Assembly (NCBI GenBank): GCA_035048485.1
Contig: CM068588.1
Coordinates: 1,302,001-1,366,000 of the forward strand
Length of the DNA stretch: 64,000 nt
Origin: Pteria penguin
Lineage: Eukaryota; Mollusca; Bivalvia; Pterioida; Pteriidae
Reading direction: 5' to 3'
Numbering within the stretch: position 1 is the first letter of the stretch; every line of letters starts with the position of its first letter. Positions 34,211 to 46,645 of the stretch are shown here, one piece after another. A program made the position numbers and the translations under genes. The notes under the pieces are model-generated. The model was not told the DNA's origin. It saw only the letters and a list, made by a program, of their open reading frames with translations, and did no database searches.

Positions 34211-34413
34211 AGCGGATCCAATAATTTTTTAAAGGGGTATTTCTGTCCTTTGCTCTTTGGTCGTAAAATTCTAAATTCTGTCGTTTGAATGTAAAATTTT
34301 ACAGAAGGAGGGGAGAGGGTTTTCACCTTCAAAAGTAGTTAAAAATGACCATTTTCCAGACTTTTTTTATCAAGAAGGAAGTTTGTAACCACTTCCTCTT
34401 TTCTGGATCCGCT
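34211..34413. mobile_element. MITE-like element with GGATCC termini
   Basis: AGCGGATCCA at 34211-34220 recurs inverted as TGGATCCGCT at 34404-34413; 203 bp, non-coding. Confidence 0.65.
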
Positions 34414-34639
34414 AATGTATTGCATGAACAAAATCCATGCTACGATATGGAACGTAAGCATTTATATTGGATACAGTAATAGGAGAGGAAGCTTTTTCAG
34501 TGGAATTATTTATCCCACGCGATCGATCCTGTATCTTCCTTTATAATGATCTTTATAATGACTTACCTTGCATAAGAAAAGGCTTATAGTGTCATCCTAC
34601 CCTGGTAGAATGAATGTCTTAATCAATGCATAGAAACAT

Positions 34640-35165
34640 AGCTGTTCATATCAGTGTCCGATCTGGTTAAAAGATTTTATCACAGTGTCCGATCTCGGTG
34701 AAAAGAGGGGAAGGAGAAAGTGGTGGGGGACATTCTGCCCTAGTAGAATCATATATTGGTTCAGGTGAAAACTGGAGAGGAGAGAGCATCATATATTGTC
34801 AGATCTCAGTGAAAAGAGGGTTAGGAGAGAGAGAGAGGGTCATTCTACCCTGATTGAAAGTCTTAATCACCGCATAGAAACCAGGCTGTTCTTCACAGTG
34901 TCCGATCTCGGTGAAGATGGAGAGGGGTAGAGGGAAAGGTCATTCTACCCTGATATAATAATGTCCTTATCTTGACTGTTTATCACAGTGTCCGATCCCG
35001 GGTAGAAGAGGGTAGAGGGGAAGATCATTTTACCCTGGTAGAATCAATTTCCTAATCACCAGTACAGAGTCATAATTGTTCATCACAGTGCCCGATCTCG
35101 GTGACGATTGGGAGGGGGGGGGATGTTACTCTACCGTGATAGAATTAAAGAAGAGGGAAGTGATA
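34640..35165. repeat. Degenerate tandem repeat, about 100-bp unit
   Basis: Recurrent ATCACAGTGTCCGATCTCGG, GAGAGGG-rich and CATTCTACCCTGGTAGAAT segments, five or six copies of unequal length. Confidence 0.8.
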
Positions 35166-35313
35166 AGGCGGTCGTTTTACATTGATACATGACGATTGTA
35201 CTTTGAACCATGATACAGGTCCCAAATTCCAGTGACCCAGACATTGGTCCGCGTTTTCTGGACTTTTTGGTCCCCAGTTCCCGAGACACTGGTGACATGG
35301 TACCACCACATAT

Positions 35314-35890
35314 TACAGGAAAACCTGTGTTTAACGGACAGTAAAGGTACTAAGGAAATGTGTCTGTTATATAGAGGTTTTCCTGTATCACAACAGATTA
35401 CAGGAAAACCTGTGTTTAACAGACAGTAAAGGTACTGAGGAAATGTGTCTGTTATAGAGAGGTTTTCCTGTATCACATCATATTACAGAAAAACCTGTGT
35501 TTAACGGACAGTAAAGGTACTAAGGAAATGTGTCCATTATATAGAGGTTTTCCTGTATCACAACAGATTACAGGAAAACCTGTGTTTAACGGACAGTAAA
35601 GGTACTGAGGAAATGTATCTGTTATAGAGAGGTTTTCCTGTATCACAACATATTACAGGAAAACCTGTGTTTAACGGACAGTGAAGGTACTGATGAAATG
35701 TGACCGTTATAGGGAGGTTTTCCTGTATCACAGCATATTACAGGAAAACCTGTGATTAACGGACAGTAAAGGTACTGAGGAAATGTGTCTGTTATATAGA
35801 GGTTTTCCTGTATCACAACATTTTACAGGAAAACCTGTGTTTAACGGACAGTAAAGGTACTGAGGAAATGTGTCCGTTATAGAAAGGTGT
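35314..35890. repeat. Tandemly amplified MITE: 85-bp period, seven copies
   Basis: Each period is a 74-bp inverted-repeat element (TACAGGAAAACCT at the left, its exact complement at the right) plus an 11-bp spacer close to TCACAACATAT. Copies begin at about 35314, 35399, 35484, 35569, 35654, 35740 and 35825. The inverted repeat extends to about 27 bp with four mismatches. The last copy lacks its right end. Confidence 0.88.
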
Positions 35891-37610
35891 CTGTTAGTAC
35901 AGGTGATACTCTACTCTATTGAAATGAACTTACTATGGCAGTTTTAATAGCAATACGGGAACGCCCTTCATACACTCCATTTAAAACGTTGTACGTATTT
36001 GATTATTTTCTATACGCTGTCACAGTTGGGAATTTAAAGGAGAATAGATGTATTCATTTCATAACTCTTTAAATGATTATGTTATTTTCATTCGAAACCA
36101 TTGAAAACAGGGCGTTCTATCCCTTTTAAATTAACTTCACACTTTATATTATACATTATGACAACTTTAATTTTCTTTAAATGGCATTATTTCTCCCCTG
36201 GCTAGTGTCAGCACTCTCTTTATACGGCAAATCCAGAGATTGTATTATTTTGCGTGTCCCCTGGTAGATATAAACAGTGTACCTAATTAAGTCTCTAAAC
36301 CCGGCTCAGGATTTGGCCCCTATACTAGTGCCAGTTTGCATACTTTAAAATGATTTCTTTTGTTATAATATTACAATTGAACTGAGTAATGTCTTGAAGT
36401 GCTGGCAAGTCGAATCATTCTTATTTTGTAATGGCCTTGATACAGTAAGTATATTGCTGTAATTGTTGGGTATAAAGCGGATATCATAGTATTCGGAAGA
36501 TGTTCAGAAGTCCACAAAAAGGATTTAAACTTTCTGTTTTTCTTTTCTCTTTTTTTTTCCTTTTCGTATAACTTTTAAATAAATAACAAACTTCAGTATT
36601 TGAACTTGGCAATATTTGGTGAGAATGGGTTTTGGATCCCGTATGCTCGTGTCCTTGGTAGTCGTCGTAGTTGAAAGTCTCTCTTGTAATTTAAAAACCG
36701 GTTCCTTTTCATGGATCGTGTAAAACTGAACCTTGCTTTCTCGTGACAGAGCACATTTAAATTAAATCCCCTTGTTACCAATAAAACGGATCCCCTCGTT
36801 GGAACAGCGAACCATACTAAGGTTGTTTTTCAGGGAGTAAAGCATTCCTGACCAGAAACAACATGTTTTGAAAAATCACAGTACCGCCCCTGAGCCCCTG
36901 CTCTTCCACCCATCGGCTCGGGACGCAAGCTTGGCCACGTGCTTCATGCACTTTTTGTGCGATGACATGTACTTAAATTACTTTACATATTTACAGAGAT
37001 ATACCCTATGTCAGGTTACAGGAGCATATCCTATTATAGAAAGATAGGATAAATGTAAGTAAGGGTAGTTCATCTTTGTCTTTTTAAGCTTCTTTTTTCG
37101 TTTTTGTCTTAAATGGAATGTGCGCAGGATGTACCCGTATTCCGAGCGTGCTGTGGATGTGGAACAAGTTTCTCTGCAGAACCTTTTCCTCGTAACGTGT
37201 ACCTACCACCTGAGACATTTCGAGATTCGCATTTCATATTTTTACAATGTATACTATAGAAAAGTACTTAACGGCGTAATAGGCTAGAAGTTTAAAACAA
37301 GTATTTAGTTTATCAACAAAGAGATTTAATCGTGATTTACGGCTTAATATATGTGTTAAATGAACGAGAATCTGTGTGGGGGACATTCATAGTGCTTCAC
37401 CCAGAACGGAATATCAAAAAGGCCGTGCCCGAATTTGCTCTGAAAATATAACTTCTTGAGACTGTTTACTAACTCATTCTTCGATAATAGTGCAAAGTTT
37501 TCAACAAAAGGGATCAGACGGGATCCAACCGCACTTATCTAAAACAAATAATATAACATTGCTTTTCTAAATATTGATATGTTTTTCACCAAAGAAGCGG
37601 AGGTAATCAC
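35891..37610. other. No gene seen
   Basis: AT-rich. GAACGCCCT (about 35960) recurs inverted as AGGGCGTTC (about 36110), suggesting a small decayed MITE. No exon could be supported. Confidence 0.5.
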
Positions 37611-37619
37611 ACGTCCGTC

Positions 37620-39330
37620 CGCTGGATAACGGCTTAGATATTTAGGTCCCGTCCCTGGTCGGGTCACTAGATTTTGTCGAAGGTAGTCAGGTCCCGTCCA
37701 GGTTCGGGTCACTAGATTTCGACGAAGGTGATAAGGTCCCGTCCCTGGTCAGGCCACTAGATTTCGATTCAGGAGATAATATAAGGTTCAGTCCCTTATC
37801 CGGTTTCTGGGAATCGACGTAGGTGATTAGGTTCCGTCCTTTGTAGGATCACTAGATTTCAACGTAGATGATTGTTAGGTCTTTAGATTACGACACAAGA
37901 TGATTAAGTCACGTCCCTTGTCGGGACGCTAGATTTCGACATAGGTGATCAGAGTCCATCCCGTGTCTCGTCATTGGGCGACGACATAGGTGATCAGAGT
38001 CCATCCCATGTCTCGTCATTGGGCGACGACATAGGTGATCAGAGTCCATCCCATGTCTCGTTATTGGGCGATGACGCAGGTGATTAAGTCCTAATCCTTG
38101 ACCGGTCACCTGGTAACGATGCGGATGATTGGGTTCCGTTCCTTGTCGAGTTACTAGATTGCGACGTAGGTGATTAACATCACTCCATTGCAGGTGATTA
38201 AGTAGCTAAAATCCATCCCTTGTCAGTCATAAGGTTTTCAACGCAGGTGATTACTTTCTGTATTTTGTCAAGTTACTGTCAGGTGATTCAGGTCCCATCC
38301 CTTGTCAGGTCACCAAGTCTACGATGCAGGTTATTCAGTTCCATCCCTTGTCAGGTCACCAAGTCTATGACACTGTGATCCAGGTCCCATCCCTTGTCAG
38401 GTCACCAAGTCTATGACACTGTGATTCAGGTCCAATCCCTTGTCAGGTCACCAAGTCTACGACACTGTGATTCAGGTCCAATCCCTTGTCAGGTCACCAA
38501 GTCTACGACACTGTGATCCAGATCCCATCCCTTGTCAGGTCACCAAGTCTAAGACACTGTGATTCAGGTCCCATCCCGTGTCAGGACACCAAGTCTACGA
38601 CGCTGTGATCCAGGTCCCATTCCTTGTCAGGTCACCAAGTCTACGACACTGTGATCCAGGTCCCATCCCTTGTCTACGACGCAAGTGATCCAGGTTCCAT
38701 CCCTTGTCAGGTCACCAAGTCTACGACACTGTGATCCAGGTCCCATCCCTTGTCAGGTCACCAAGTCTACGACACTGTGATCCAGGTCCCATCCCTTGTC
38801 AGGTCACCAAGTCTACGACGCAAGTGATCCAGGTCCCATCCCTTGTCAGGTCACCAAGTCTACGACGCAAGTGATTCAGGTCCCATCCCTTGTCAGGTCA
38901 CCAAGTCTACGACGCAAGTGATTCAGGTCCCATCCCTTGTCAGGTCACCAAGTCTACGACACTGTGATCCAGGTCCCATCCCTTGTCAGGTCACCAAGTC
39001 TACGACGCAAGTGATTCAGGTCCCATCCCTTGTCAGGTCACCAAGTCTACGACGCAAGTGATTCAGGTCCCATCCCTTGTCAGGTCACCAAGTCTACGAT
39101 GCAAGTGATTCAGGTCACATCCCTTGTCAGGTCACCAAGTCTACGACACTGTGATCCAGGTCCCATCCCGTGTCAGGACACCAAGTCTACGACACTGTGA
39201 TCCAGGTCCCATCCCTTGTCAGGTCACCAAGTCTACGACGCAGGTGATTCAGTCTCATCATACCAGATCACCAAGTCTACGACGCATTCAGACCCATCCC
39301 TTGCCAGGTCACTAGGTTACGACGCATGAG
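37620..39330. repeat. 47-bp minisatellite, about 36 copies
   Basis: Unit: AGGTCACCAAGTCTACGACG, CAAGTGATTC, AGGTCCCATCCCTTGTC. Two variants alternate in blocks (ACTGTGATCC and GCAAGTGATTC). The left third (37620-38270) is an older form with ACTAGATTTCGACG. Confidence 0.95.
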
Positions 39331-40135
39331 AACCAAGCTCGGTTTATTGCCATTTGTATTATGTTTCCTTTATCTCTTTATGCCCTCGGTATCAAGAGAT
39401 TGTGGGGCAAGTAGATTTTGTCCGCTTATTTGTATTAAAAATTTTCGGGTTGGACATAGCTTGTGGATGGCTATGCGTTTATTATTTTGCGACAACTCGC
39501 ATTGATTCCATAATTTTGTCTTACACATTAAACTTCACCTTTAATGTGTGTTTCAAAAACTTTAATATTAGCTGTAGCATTTGAACGTTCAGAGACAGGC
39601 TTCAGATATTCGACACGAGTATTCTTTGATTGGCTGGACCTTGACACCATCAATGTATTGACTGCATGAATAACACAATCCCAGCTCTCATTGGCAAAGC
39701 AGATTTTTCTTATCCCTTTCAATTTCATTACCATTGTAAAGTTGACATCAGATAATTAATTCTTTGAATGTTTCCTAGTCCGGTTGACTCAGTGTCAATT
39801 ATGGACTAAAATTCTACAACATGTAGTAAATCTCTTATAACATAATTCAATTGATTTTCCTAAATGGAATAAGAAAGAGAAGTCGTCAACTAAAGCCATG
39901 TACGTATTGAGATATTAAGCCTTTCCGTGAATTAATGACGTTGGAAAGCATAATCTGAATACAAATGGCCTAAAGCTCAGATAGCATTGTCTCTTACATA
40001 ATATAAGTTTTGCAATTTATTTTGAATACACAGTATCAAAGAGTAATTACCTTTACAAGGTTCGGTGCAGTATTCCCTCAAAGCAGTTATTAGACATTTT
40101 GTCAGAACATAAAAACATTTACTTTTTATGCCTCC
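39331..40135. other. No gene seen
   Basis: Unique-looking spacer between two arrays; short open frames only. Confidence 0.5.
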
Positions 40136-41245
40136 GAAATCAAAGATTCTGACGTCTGCAAAGCTGAAAAACACGGACTGACGTCTGCAAGATTAGAAAC
40201 ACGGACTAACGTCTATAAGACTAGAAACACGGACTGACGTCTACAAGACTAGCAACTCGGACTGACGTCTGCAAGGCTAGAAAACGGACTGACGTCCACA
40301 AGACTAAAAGCACGGACTGACTTCCATCAAGCTAGAAACACGGACTGGCGTTTACAAGACTTAAAACACGAACTGACTTCTGCAGAGCTAGAAACACGTA
40401 CTGACGTCTTCAAGACTAGAAACACGGACTGACGTCTGCAAGGTTGGAAACACGGACTGACATCTACAAGACCAGAAGCACGGGACTGATTAGCTAGCAA
40501 TATGGACTGCAAGGCTAGAAATACGGACTGACTTTTACAAGACTAGAAACACGGGACTGATTAGCTAGCAGTATGGACTGCACGGCTAGAAACAAGTACT
40601 GACGTTTACAAGACTAAAACACGAACTGACCTCTGCAAAACTAGAAACACACACTGACGTCTACATGACTAGAAACACGGACTGACTTCTACAAAGCCAG
40701 AAACACGTACTGACGTTTACAAGACTAAAAGACGAACAGACTTCTGCAGAACTAGAAACACGTACTGATGTCTTCAAAACTAGAAACACGGACAGACGTC
40801 TGCAAGATTGGAAACAGGGACTGACGTCTACAAGACTAGAAACACAGGACTGATTAGCTGGCAATATGGACTGCAAGGCTAGAAACACGGACTGACTTTT
40901 ACAAGACTAAAACACGAACTGACTTCTGCAAAACTAGAAACACAGTTTGAGTCTACAAGACTAGAAACACGGACTGACGTTTGCAAGGCAGAAACATGAA
41001 CTGACGTCTACAAGACTAAAACACGAACTGACATTTACAAGGCCGTAAACACGGACAGAATTTTGCAAAGCTGGAATCTCTGACTGACTAGTTAAAAAAC
41101 GGACTGATGTCTGCAAGACTAGAAAATACAGACTGATTAGCTAGAAATGAAATCCGGACTGACGTCCGCACGGCTAGAAACACGGACTGAAAAGCTGGAA
41201 ATGCGGACTGACGTCTGCGCGGCTAGAAACATGGACTGAGTAGCC
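40136..41245. repeat. 28-bp minisatellite, about 38 copies
   Basis: Unit: GACTGACGTCTACAAGACTA then GAAACACG. Many units contain TGACGTC. Some are shortened to a 22-bp ACTGATTAGCTAGCA-type variant. Confidence 0.93.
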
Positions 41246-41864
41246 TATCGTTTATTGATCATTTAAGTATCCATAATCCCCTATTTCCGTACATAATAGT
41301 CTAGAAACAAAGAAAATATCGATGTTTACATCCACATGCTTCTTTTTTCTGATTCTAAACTTTAGAGGACAATGTCAGCAGCTTCCGTATTGACATAAAC
41401 CCAACTTACATTTTCATTTCGTAATGAGTTTGCTTTAATGCTCATATTTGAAACGCTTTTAGTTGCCCATACAATACGCAATGAAAACTGCGTCAAAAAG
41501 GTTGAATCGAATTTTTTGTTACACAAGGGGAAACTTTTAGAATGTTTCCTGTGTGATTTCTGCAGACGGCCGAGTTTGTATTATAAGATAACCAGGTGTA
41601 TCGTCAGGTTTTCATTAATGAGGATTATTTCCTATCATAGAATAGTTAACAAAGTGAAACGCTGCATTGAATATACGCATAGATGTGTATTGACATAACA
41701 GTGTGCAATCTATATCTTATACAATAAGATCAGGATCATTAGTACGAGAGGTCCATGACAACGACATGCTTATCTGTATATTTATAGATTTTCCCGATTT
41801 GATCTCCCTTTTCTAGTGGTCCATAAATGTGCATAGTGGTACCTACATGCTGTTGTGTACTGTT
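41246..41864. other. No gene seen
   Basis: Unique-looking spacer; a weak frame at 41438-41698 has no recognisable domain. Confidence 0.5.
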
Positions 41865-42475
41865 CCGCAGTGACGTAATGTCCACCGTGGAATGTTGTTA
41901 GGCATTCCACAGTGACATAATATCCACCGCGGAATGTTGTTTGGAGTTCCACAGTGACATAATATCCGCCGTGGAACGTTGTTAGGCATTCCACAGTTAC
42001 ATAATGTTCGCCGTGGAATGTTGTTAGGCATTCCACAATGACATAATGTCTACCGCGGAATGTTGTTGGGAGTTCCACGGTGACGTAATGTCCGCCGTGA
42101 TGTTGTTCGAAGTTCCACAGTGACGTAATGTCCACCGCGGAATGTTGTTGGGAGTTCCAAAGTGACATAATGTCTACCGCGGAATGTTGTTGGGAGTTCC
42201 ACGGTGACGTAATGTCCACCGCGGAATGTTGTTGGACGTTCCACAGTGACATAATGTCCACCGCGGAATGTTGTTGGGAGATCCACGGTGACGTAATGTC
42301 CACCGCGGAATGTTGTTGGAAGTTCCACAGTGCCATAATGTCTACCGCGGAATGTTGTTTTGAGTTCCACGGTGACGTAATGTCCGCCGTGATGTTGTTG
42401 GAAGTTCCACAGTGACATAATGTCCACTGCGGAATGTTGTTGGGAGTTCCACAGTGACATAATGTCAGCTGTGAT
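41865..42475. repeat. 42-bp minisatellite, about 14 copies
   Basis: Unit: CCACAGTGACATAATGTCCA, CCGCGGAATGTTGTTGGGAG, TT. Because 42 is a multiple of 3, long frames stay open on both strands (up to 184 codons) as an artefact of the period. Confidence 0.95.
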
Positions 42476-42774
42476 ATATTGAGCCCGGCACTTTATCCCA
42501 CTCCGCCCCGGAGAATCCAACCCGATTCGAGTTTATATACATGTACATAGACTCATGTCCCTCTATATTATTTCAAATTTTCCAGTGTTAAATATGGAGG
42601 ATTGATTTTGTGTTTTCTGTGTAAGAGGAATCATTACTCGTGCTCTCTAGTGATACTTTTCTACGGAATAAAATCAAACAAAAATATAAAGTGATAATAA
42701 TAGAGGGACTCGTGCAAGTTGAACATGTACTATGTATATACTTGGATAACACAGTCATGAACATAGAAACAGCT

Positions 42775-43386
42775 GATGTGAAACTGACTATCAAGTAAAT
42801 AGAAAACAGCTGATGTGATACTGACTATCTGGTTATATAGAAAACAGCTGATGTGAAACTGACTATCTGGTTATATAGAAAACTGCTAATTTGAAACTGA
42901 CAATCAAGTAAATAGAAATATGACAGTTTAGTAATATAGATGGAAGCTCGTGTGAATCTGACAATCGGGTATATGGAAAACAACTCGTGTTAATCTGACA
43001 ATCGGGTATATAGAAAACAACTCGTGTTAATCTGACAGTTGGGTATATAGAAAACAACTCGTGTTAATCTGACAATCGGGTGTATAGAAAACAAATCGTG
43101 TGATCTGACAATCGGGTATATAGAAAACAACTCGTGTTAATCTGACAGTCGGGTATATAAAAAACAACTCGTGTTAATCTGACAGTCAGATGTATAGAAA
43201 ATAACTCGTGTTAATCTGACAATCGGGAGTATAGAAAACAACTCGTGTGATCTGACAATCGGGAGTATAGAAATCAACTCGTGTTAATCTGACAATCGGG
43301 AGTATAGAAAACAACTCGTGTTAATCTGACAATCGGGAGTATAGAAATCAACTCGTGTTAATCGTGTGTGTGTGTGTGTGTGTGTG
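42775..43386. repeat. 37-bp minisatellite ending in a (GT)n tract
   Basis: Unit: GGTATATAGAAAACAACTCG, TGTTAATCTGACAATCG; about sixteen copies, degenerate at the left (CAGCTGATGTGAAACTGAC). It runs directly into GTGTGTG at 43363-43386. Confidence 0.93.
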
Positions 43387-45236
43387 AGCGAGGTCCTACA
43401 AACATATAAAACCTTAATGAATCAAATTTCTTTATGGAGAGAGTTTACTATAGGATAAAAGCTGTCGACCTTATTAGATGACGCTCAAGAGTTTCATGTC
43501 CTTTGGATATACACAAAAGCTATTAATTATTTATAAATATTTAATCAGTGTTTTTTTTTCACTGAGCCGTGGGGTTCATTGATACAAGTGTAAGATAGCG
43601 CGATACAAAAAGGAACTCAATATTGTACATTATGCCTCGGGAAAAAAAAAGTTTAAAGGATTTATAGTCATCAAAGCCTATTAATTACTTTCTCTGTAGA
43701 ATTTTCAAATGATGCTGGAAGCATCACATTTAAATGGTGTTTTAACCACATTTCTTTGTGCTGCAGCCACGAAGGTCGGAAATACTCAATCAAAACGTGA
43801 ACATCGGTAGAACCTACGTACAATTAACAGGGAGCTTGATTTCGTCTTATGTAATTGCACACAAAAAACTCCAACTACTGATGGATATGAAGGGAGAGTT
43901 GAATGGAGTCGCTCTCTGTATCAACAAATTCTTGAACAGAATCGCTTTCTTTGTGAACAGATTCTTGAATGAAATCGCTTAAGGCTTCGTGGTTGAAGTC
44001 TCTCTGATGAATAGATGCTGTGATGTGGTTGAATGGTTTCTCTGGCCTCCGTGTAGATAAGATAATGTAGACTGTGGTTTTAATGCTTTTCGTGAGGAAA
44101 ATTCTCTTTTTGGCACGAAGATCCAGATTTGAAAACCGCAAAAAGGCATCTCGCAGTACTATTTCACAGATAGAAATGTCAAACCGTACGTGTTATAGAC
44201 AGTAATTATGGTATACGATTTTTAATAGTTCTGTTGGATGGGTACTGAAAGATTTGAATTTTGATCGGTAGGCGAAATGTCAGCGAAACATTTACACGGC
44301 ACATCAAGAACCAGAACTTGTCTCTTTTGAATTTGTACATGTTTGTTTGTAGAATGATGATAACAGGGATGTAAGCTTTCCTGTTTTCGTCGGTACTTTG
44401 ACTTCTTTTGATTTCCCTTATGCCAATCCGATTTTGCAGAATTTCTCTTTTTCGATGTTTAGTCCTTACCGCCTTTTTTTGAAGATCGATCTTCTTCATT
44501 TTTGTTCTGTTCAACGAAAGTTTGCGGTTGCTTTATACACAAACGTTATAATGATCAAGACTACGATTGAAGTTGCTTAGTCACAAGCCAAGCTCCTACA
44601 TGTAGTAGGTAGGAGGGTCTTGTACACAGTGGTAGCCTACATGCTTTTCGTGCGTGCCAAGATAATTTCTACCGCCTGCTTTGGCAGAAATGGCCAATCG
44701 ACAGGAGAAGATAACTCTATGGGCTCCTGATCTCGTCTGTGTTTCCGAGGTCTTCATGAATGCCCAGCGCGTATCGTTTGAGCTACTGCCGCTGTTTCCA
44801 ACCGAAAATAGCCATTGTCACCTGTACGATAATGACCAGAGTGCCTATTGCTATTTTCAAAATAATTCTTATAAATAGTAAGGTCTGTGGTAATCTCCCA
44901 GTTAGTTGAGAATGAGTATTTGAACGACATTTTAAAGCCCCCTTTTGGTCTTATACGACGCTTGTTATCGTGCATTGATCTGTACCATATGCACGTAGGT
45001 ATCAAGGCTCTAGTGTTTATAAAAGCAGTGGAATGAAACATGTTTACGGTCGGGAAACTTTGTCTGGCCCTGGAATTTCATAATGTATGGGAATGATAAC
45101 CGCTTTCGTTAAGACTTGCAGATTATTCTTTCGTTTTACTTTTTATCTATCGAGCAAACTTTTTAATGGAGTCATAACTGATTATGAATAGCAAGACTAT
45201 TTGAATCTTGGGGATTGAATCTATTCTGTGCAGTCT
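43387..45236. other. No gene seen
   Basis: AT-rich sequence with a few short frames on both strands (for example 43758-43982, 44206-44514). None has domain or splice support. A short internal repeat (TTCTTGAACAGAATCGCTTTC) occurs near 43930-43980. Confidence 0.45.
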
Positions 45237-45540
45237 TTTTTAAATCGACCAGGGCCATATCGTTTTGCTCAGACTGTCTGTCCGTTTGTTTGTTTAGCTC
45301 TGTCTGTCCATTTATTTTTCTGTTGACAACCCTAACAATGAATATAACAATGAACATAAATTTAAACTTCATGTTTACCTACTCACCTACATTTAATCCT
45401 TAGCAATAACTTTTCAACTATGGGAACTGGGGCTTTCATATTTTGCATGTGTTTTCATAGTGATAAGATCTTTCTATTGGTGCCATGATTTATGACCTTG
45501 TGACCCTGACCATCAAATTTTACTTGCAGTTGAGCTGCAT
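45237..45540 (+). mobile_element. Fragment of dispersed element related to 10938 and 56721 copies
   Basis: GGGCCATATCGTT, GTCTGTCCGTTTGT, CTTTCATATTTTGCATGTG and GACCTTGTGACCCTGACCATC occur in the same order as in the related copies. Ends unclear. Confidence 0.5.
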
Positions 45541-45570
45541 TAATTACATTTCAGCATTGGTCTTCACTTT

Positions 45571-46078
45571 TTATACGTCCGACGTAAAACGGGACGTATT
45601 ATGTTATGGCGTTGTTCGTCCGTCTTTCTGTCCGTGCATCCATCCATCCATCCGAGGTCATGTATCCCGGACTTTTTTCTGCAGTCTTTCAAGGTAATGG
45701 ATTGAAACTTGGCATATAACTTAATATCAACGAGGGTCAGTACCAGTTCGCATTGGGTATGATTGCTTTGGTTTTGCCAGAGTTACGGCCTTGAACTTAG
45801 AAATTATCGAGGATTTTACAGTTTTCGGGCATTTTTCTGCAGTCTTTAAAAGTATTGGATTAAAACTTGGTATATAACTTTATATCAATAAGGGTCGGTA
45901 CCAAATCGCATTTGGGTAAGATTGCTTTGGATTTGCCAGAGTTATGCCCCTTGAACTTGGAAATATATCAAGAATTTTACAGTTTTCCGGATATCTTTAT
46001 GCAGTGTTTCAAGGTATTGGATTGAAACTTGGCCATTCATTCAAATTGATCCCCTTTAAGCTAAGCGACGGGCGTATT
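45571..46078. mobile_element. Terminal-hairpin element with short satellite core
   Basis: The left end ATACGTCC-GACGTAAAAC-GGGACGTAT is a hairpin. ATACGTCCGACG recurs inverted near 46066-46077 with two mismatches. Inside are TTCGTCCGTCTTTCTGTCCG and about three copies (period near 158 bp) with GGACTTTTTTCTGCAGTCTTT, GATTGAAACTTGG and AGAGTTACGGCCTTGAACTTAG. Confidence 0.7.
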
Positions 46079-46362
46079 ATGTCATGCTAAGCATTGATCT
46101 TGTTAACCAAAGGATATTCAACATACCTGTTCCTTGTGATGAGACCTATCCATTGTTACCTTAATTTATTATATCGCGACCCTGACCTTCACATTTGACA
46201 TGAATTTCAAAAGGTAAATTCTTTGCTGTAACTTTACCAAAAGTTCCGCTTACATTTGAGAAAAGAAACATTATTTAACCATAGGAGTTAAGACTTCGAT
46301 ACTTTACATATATTGTGTGTTCCTTGTAGCAAAACCTTTCAATACCTTTCAATTCTTATTAA

Positions 46363-46636
46363 GCCGGGGTGGATTAGTGAATAAGGTGCTCGGCTCGTGA
46401 CCGAGAGGTCACGGGTTCGACTCCCGCCCTGGGCGCACCGGTGTTCTGTCTTTCGGATGAAACAGTAAAAACCGGGGTTCTGTGTTGCAGCAAGCATGGC
46501 ATGTAAAAGATCCCTCTTTGCTTCGGGTGGGTCCGTTGCAAAGGTCTAAATTTCTATGCAATGCATCAGGCAGATGTCGTCACCATATACGTGAAATAAT
46601 CGTGGAGTGACGTAAAACAATATTCAATCAATCAGT
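46363..46636 (+). mobile_element. SINE-A, full-length copy
   Basis: tRNA-like head (GATTAGTGAATAAGGTGCTCG, box B GGTTCGACTCC at 46414-46424), then a body and TGAAATAATCGTGGAGTGACG-TAAAAC tail with an (AATC)n end. Clear homology with the reverse copy at 14031-14285; no unambiguous target-site duplication. Confidence 0.88.
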
Positions 46637-46645
46637 TCAATTTTT

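Noticed and set aside
41782..42520. Long open frames (184, 156 and 95 codons) on both strands
   Set aside because: They lie in the 42-bp array, whose period is a multiple of 3; frames stay open in several readings at once, with no start, splice or flanking support.
37620..43386. CRISPR-like repeats
   Set aside because: Arrays are contiguous head-to-tail minisatellites without unique spacers, in a eukaryotic setting.
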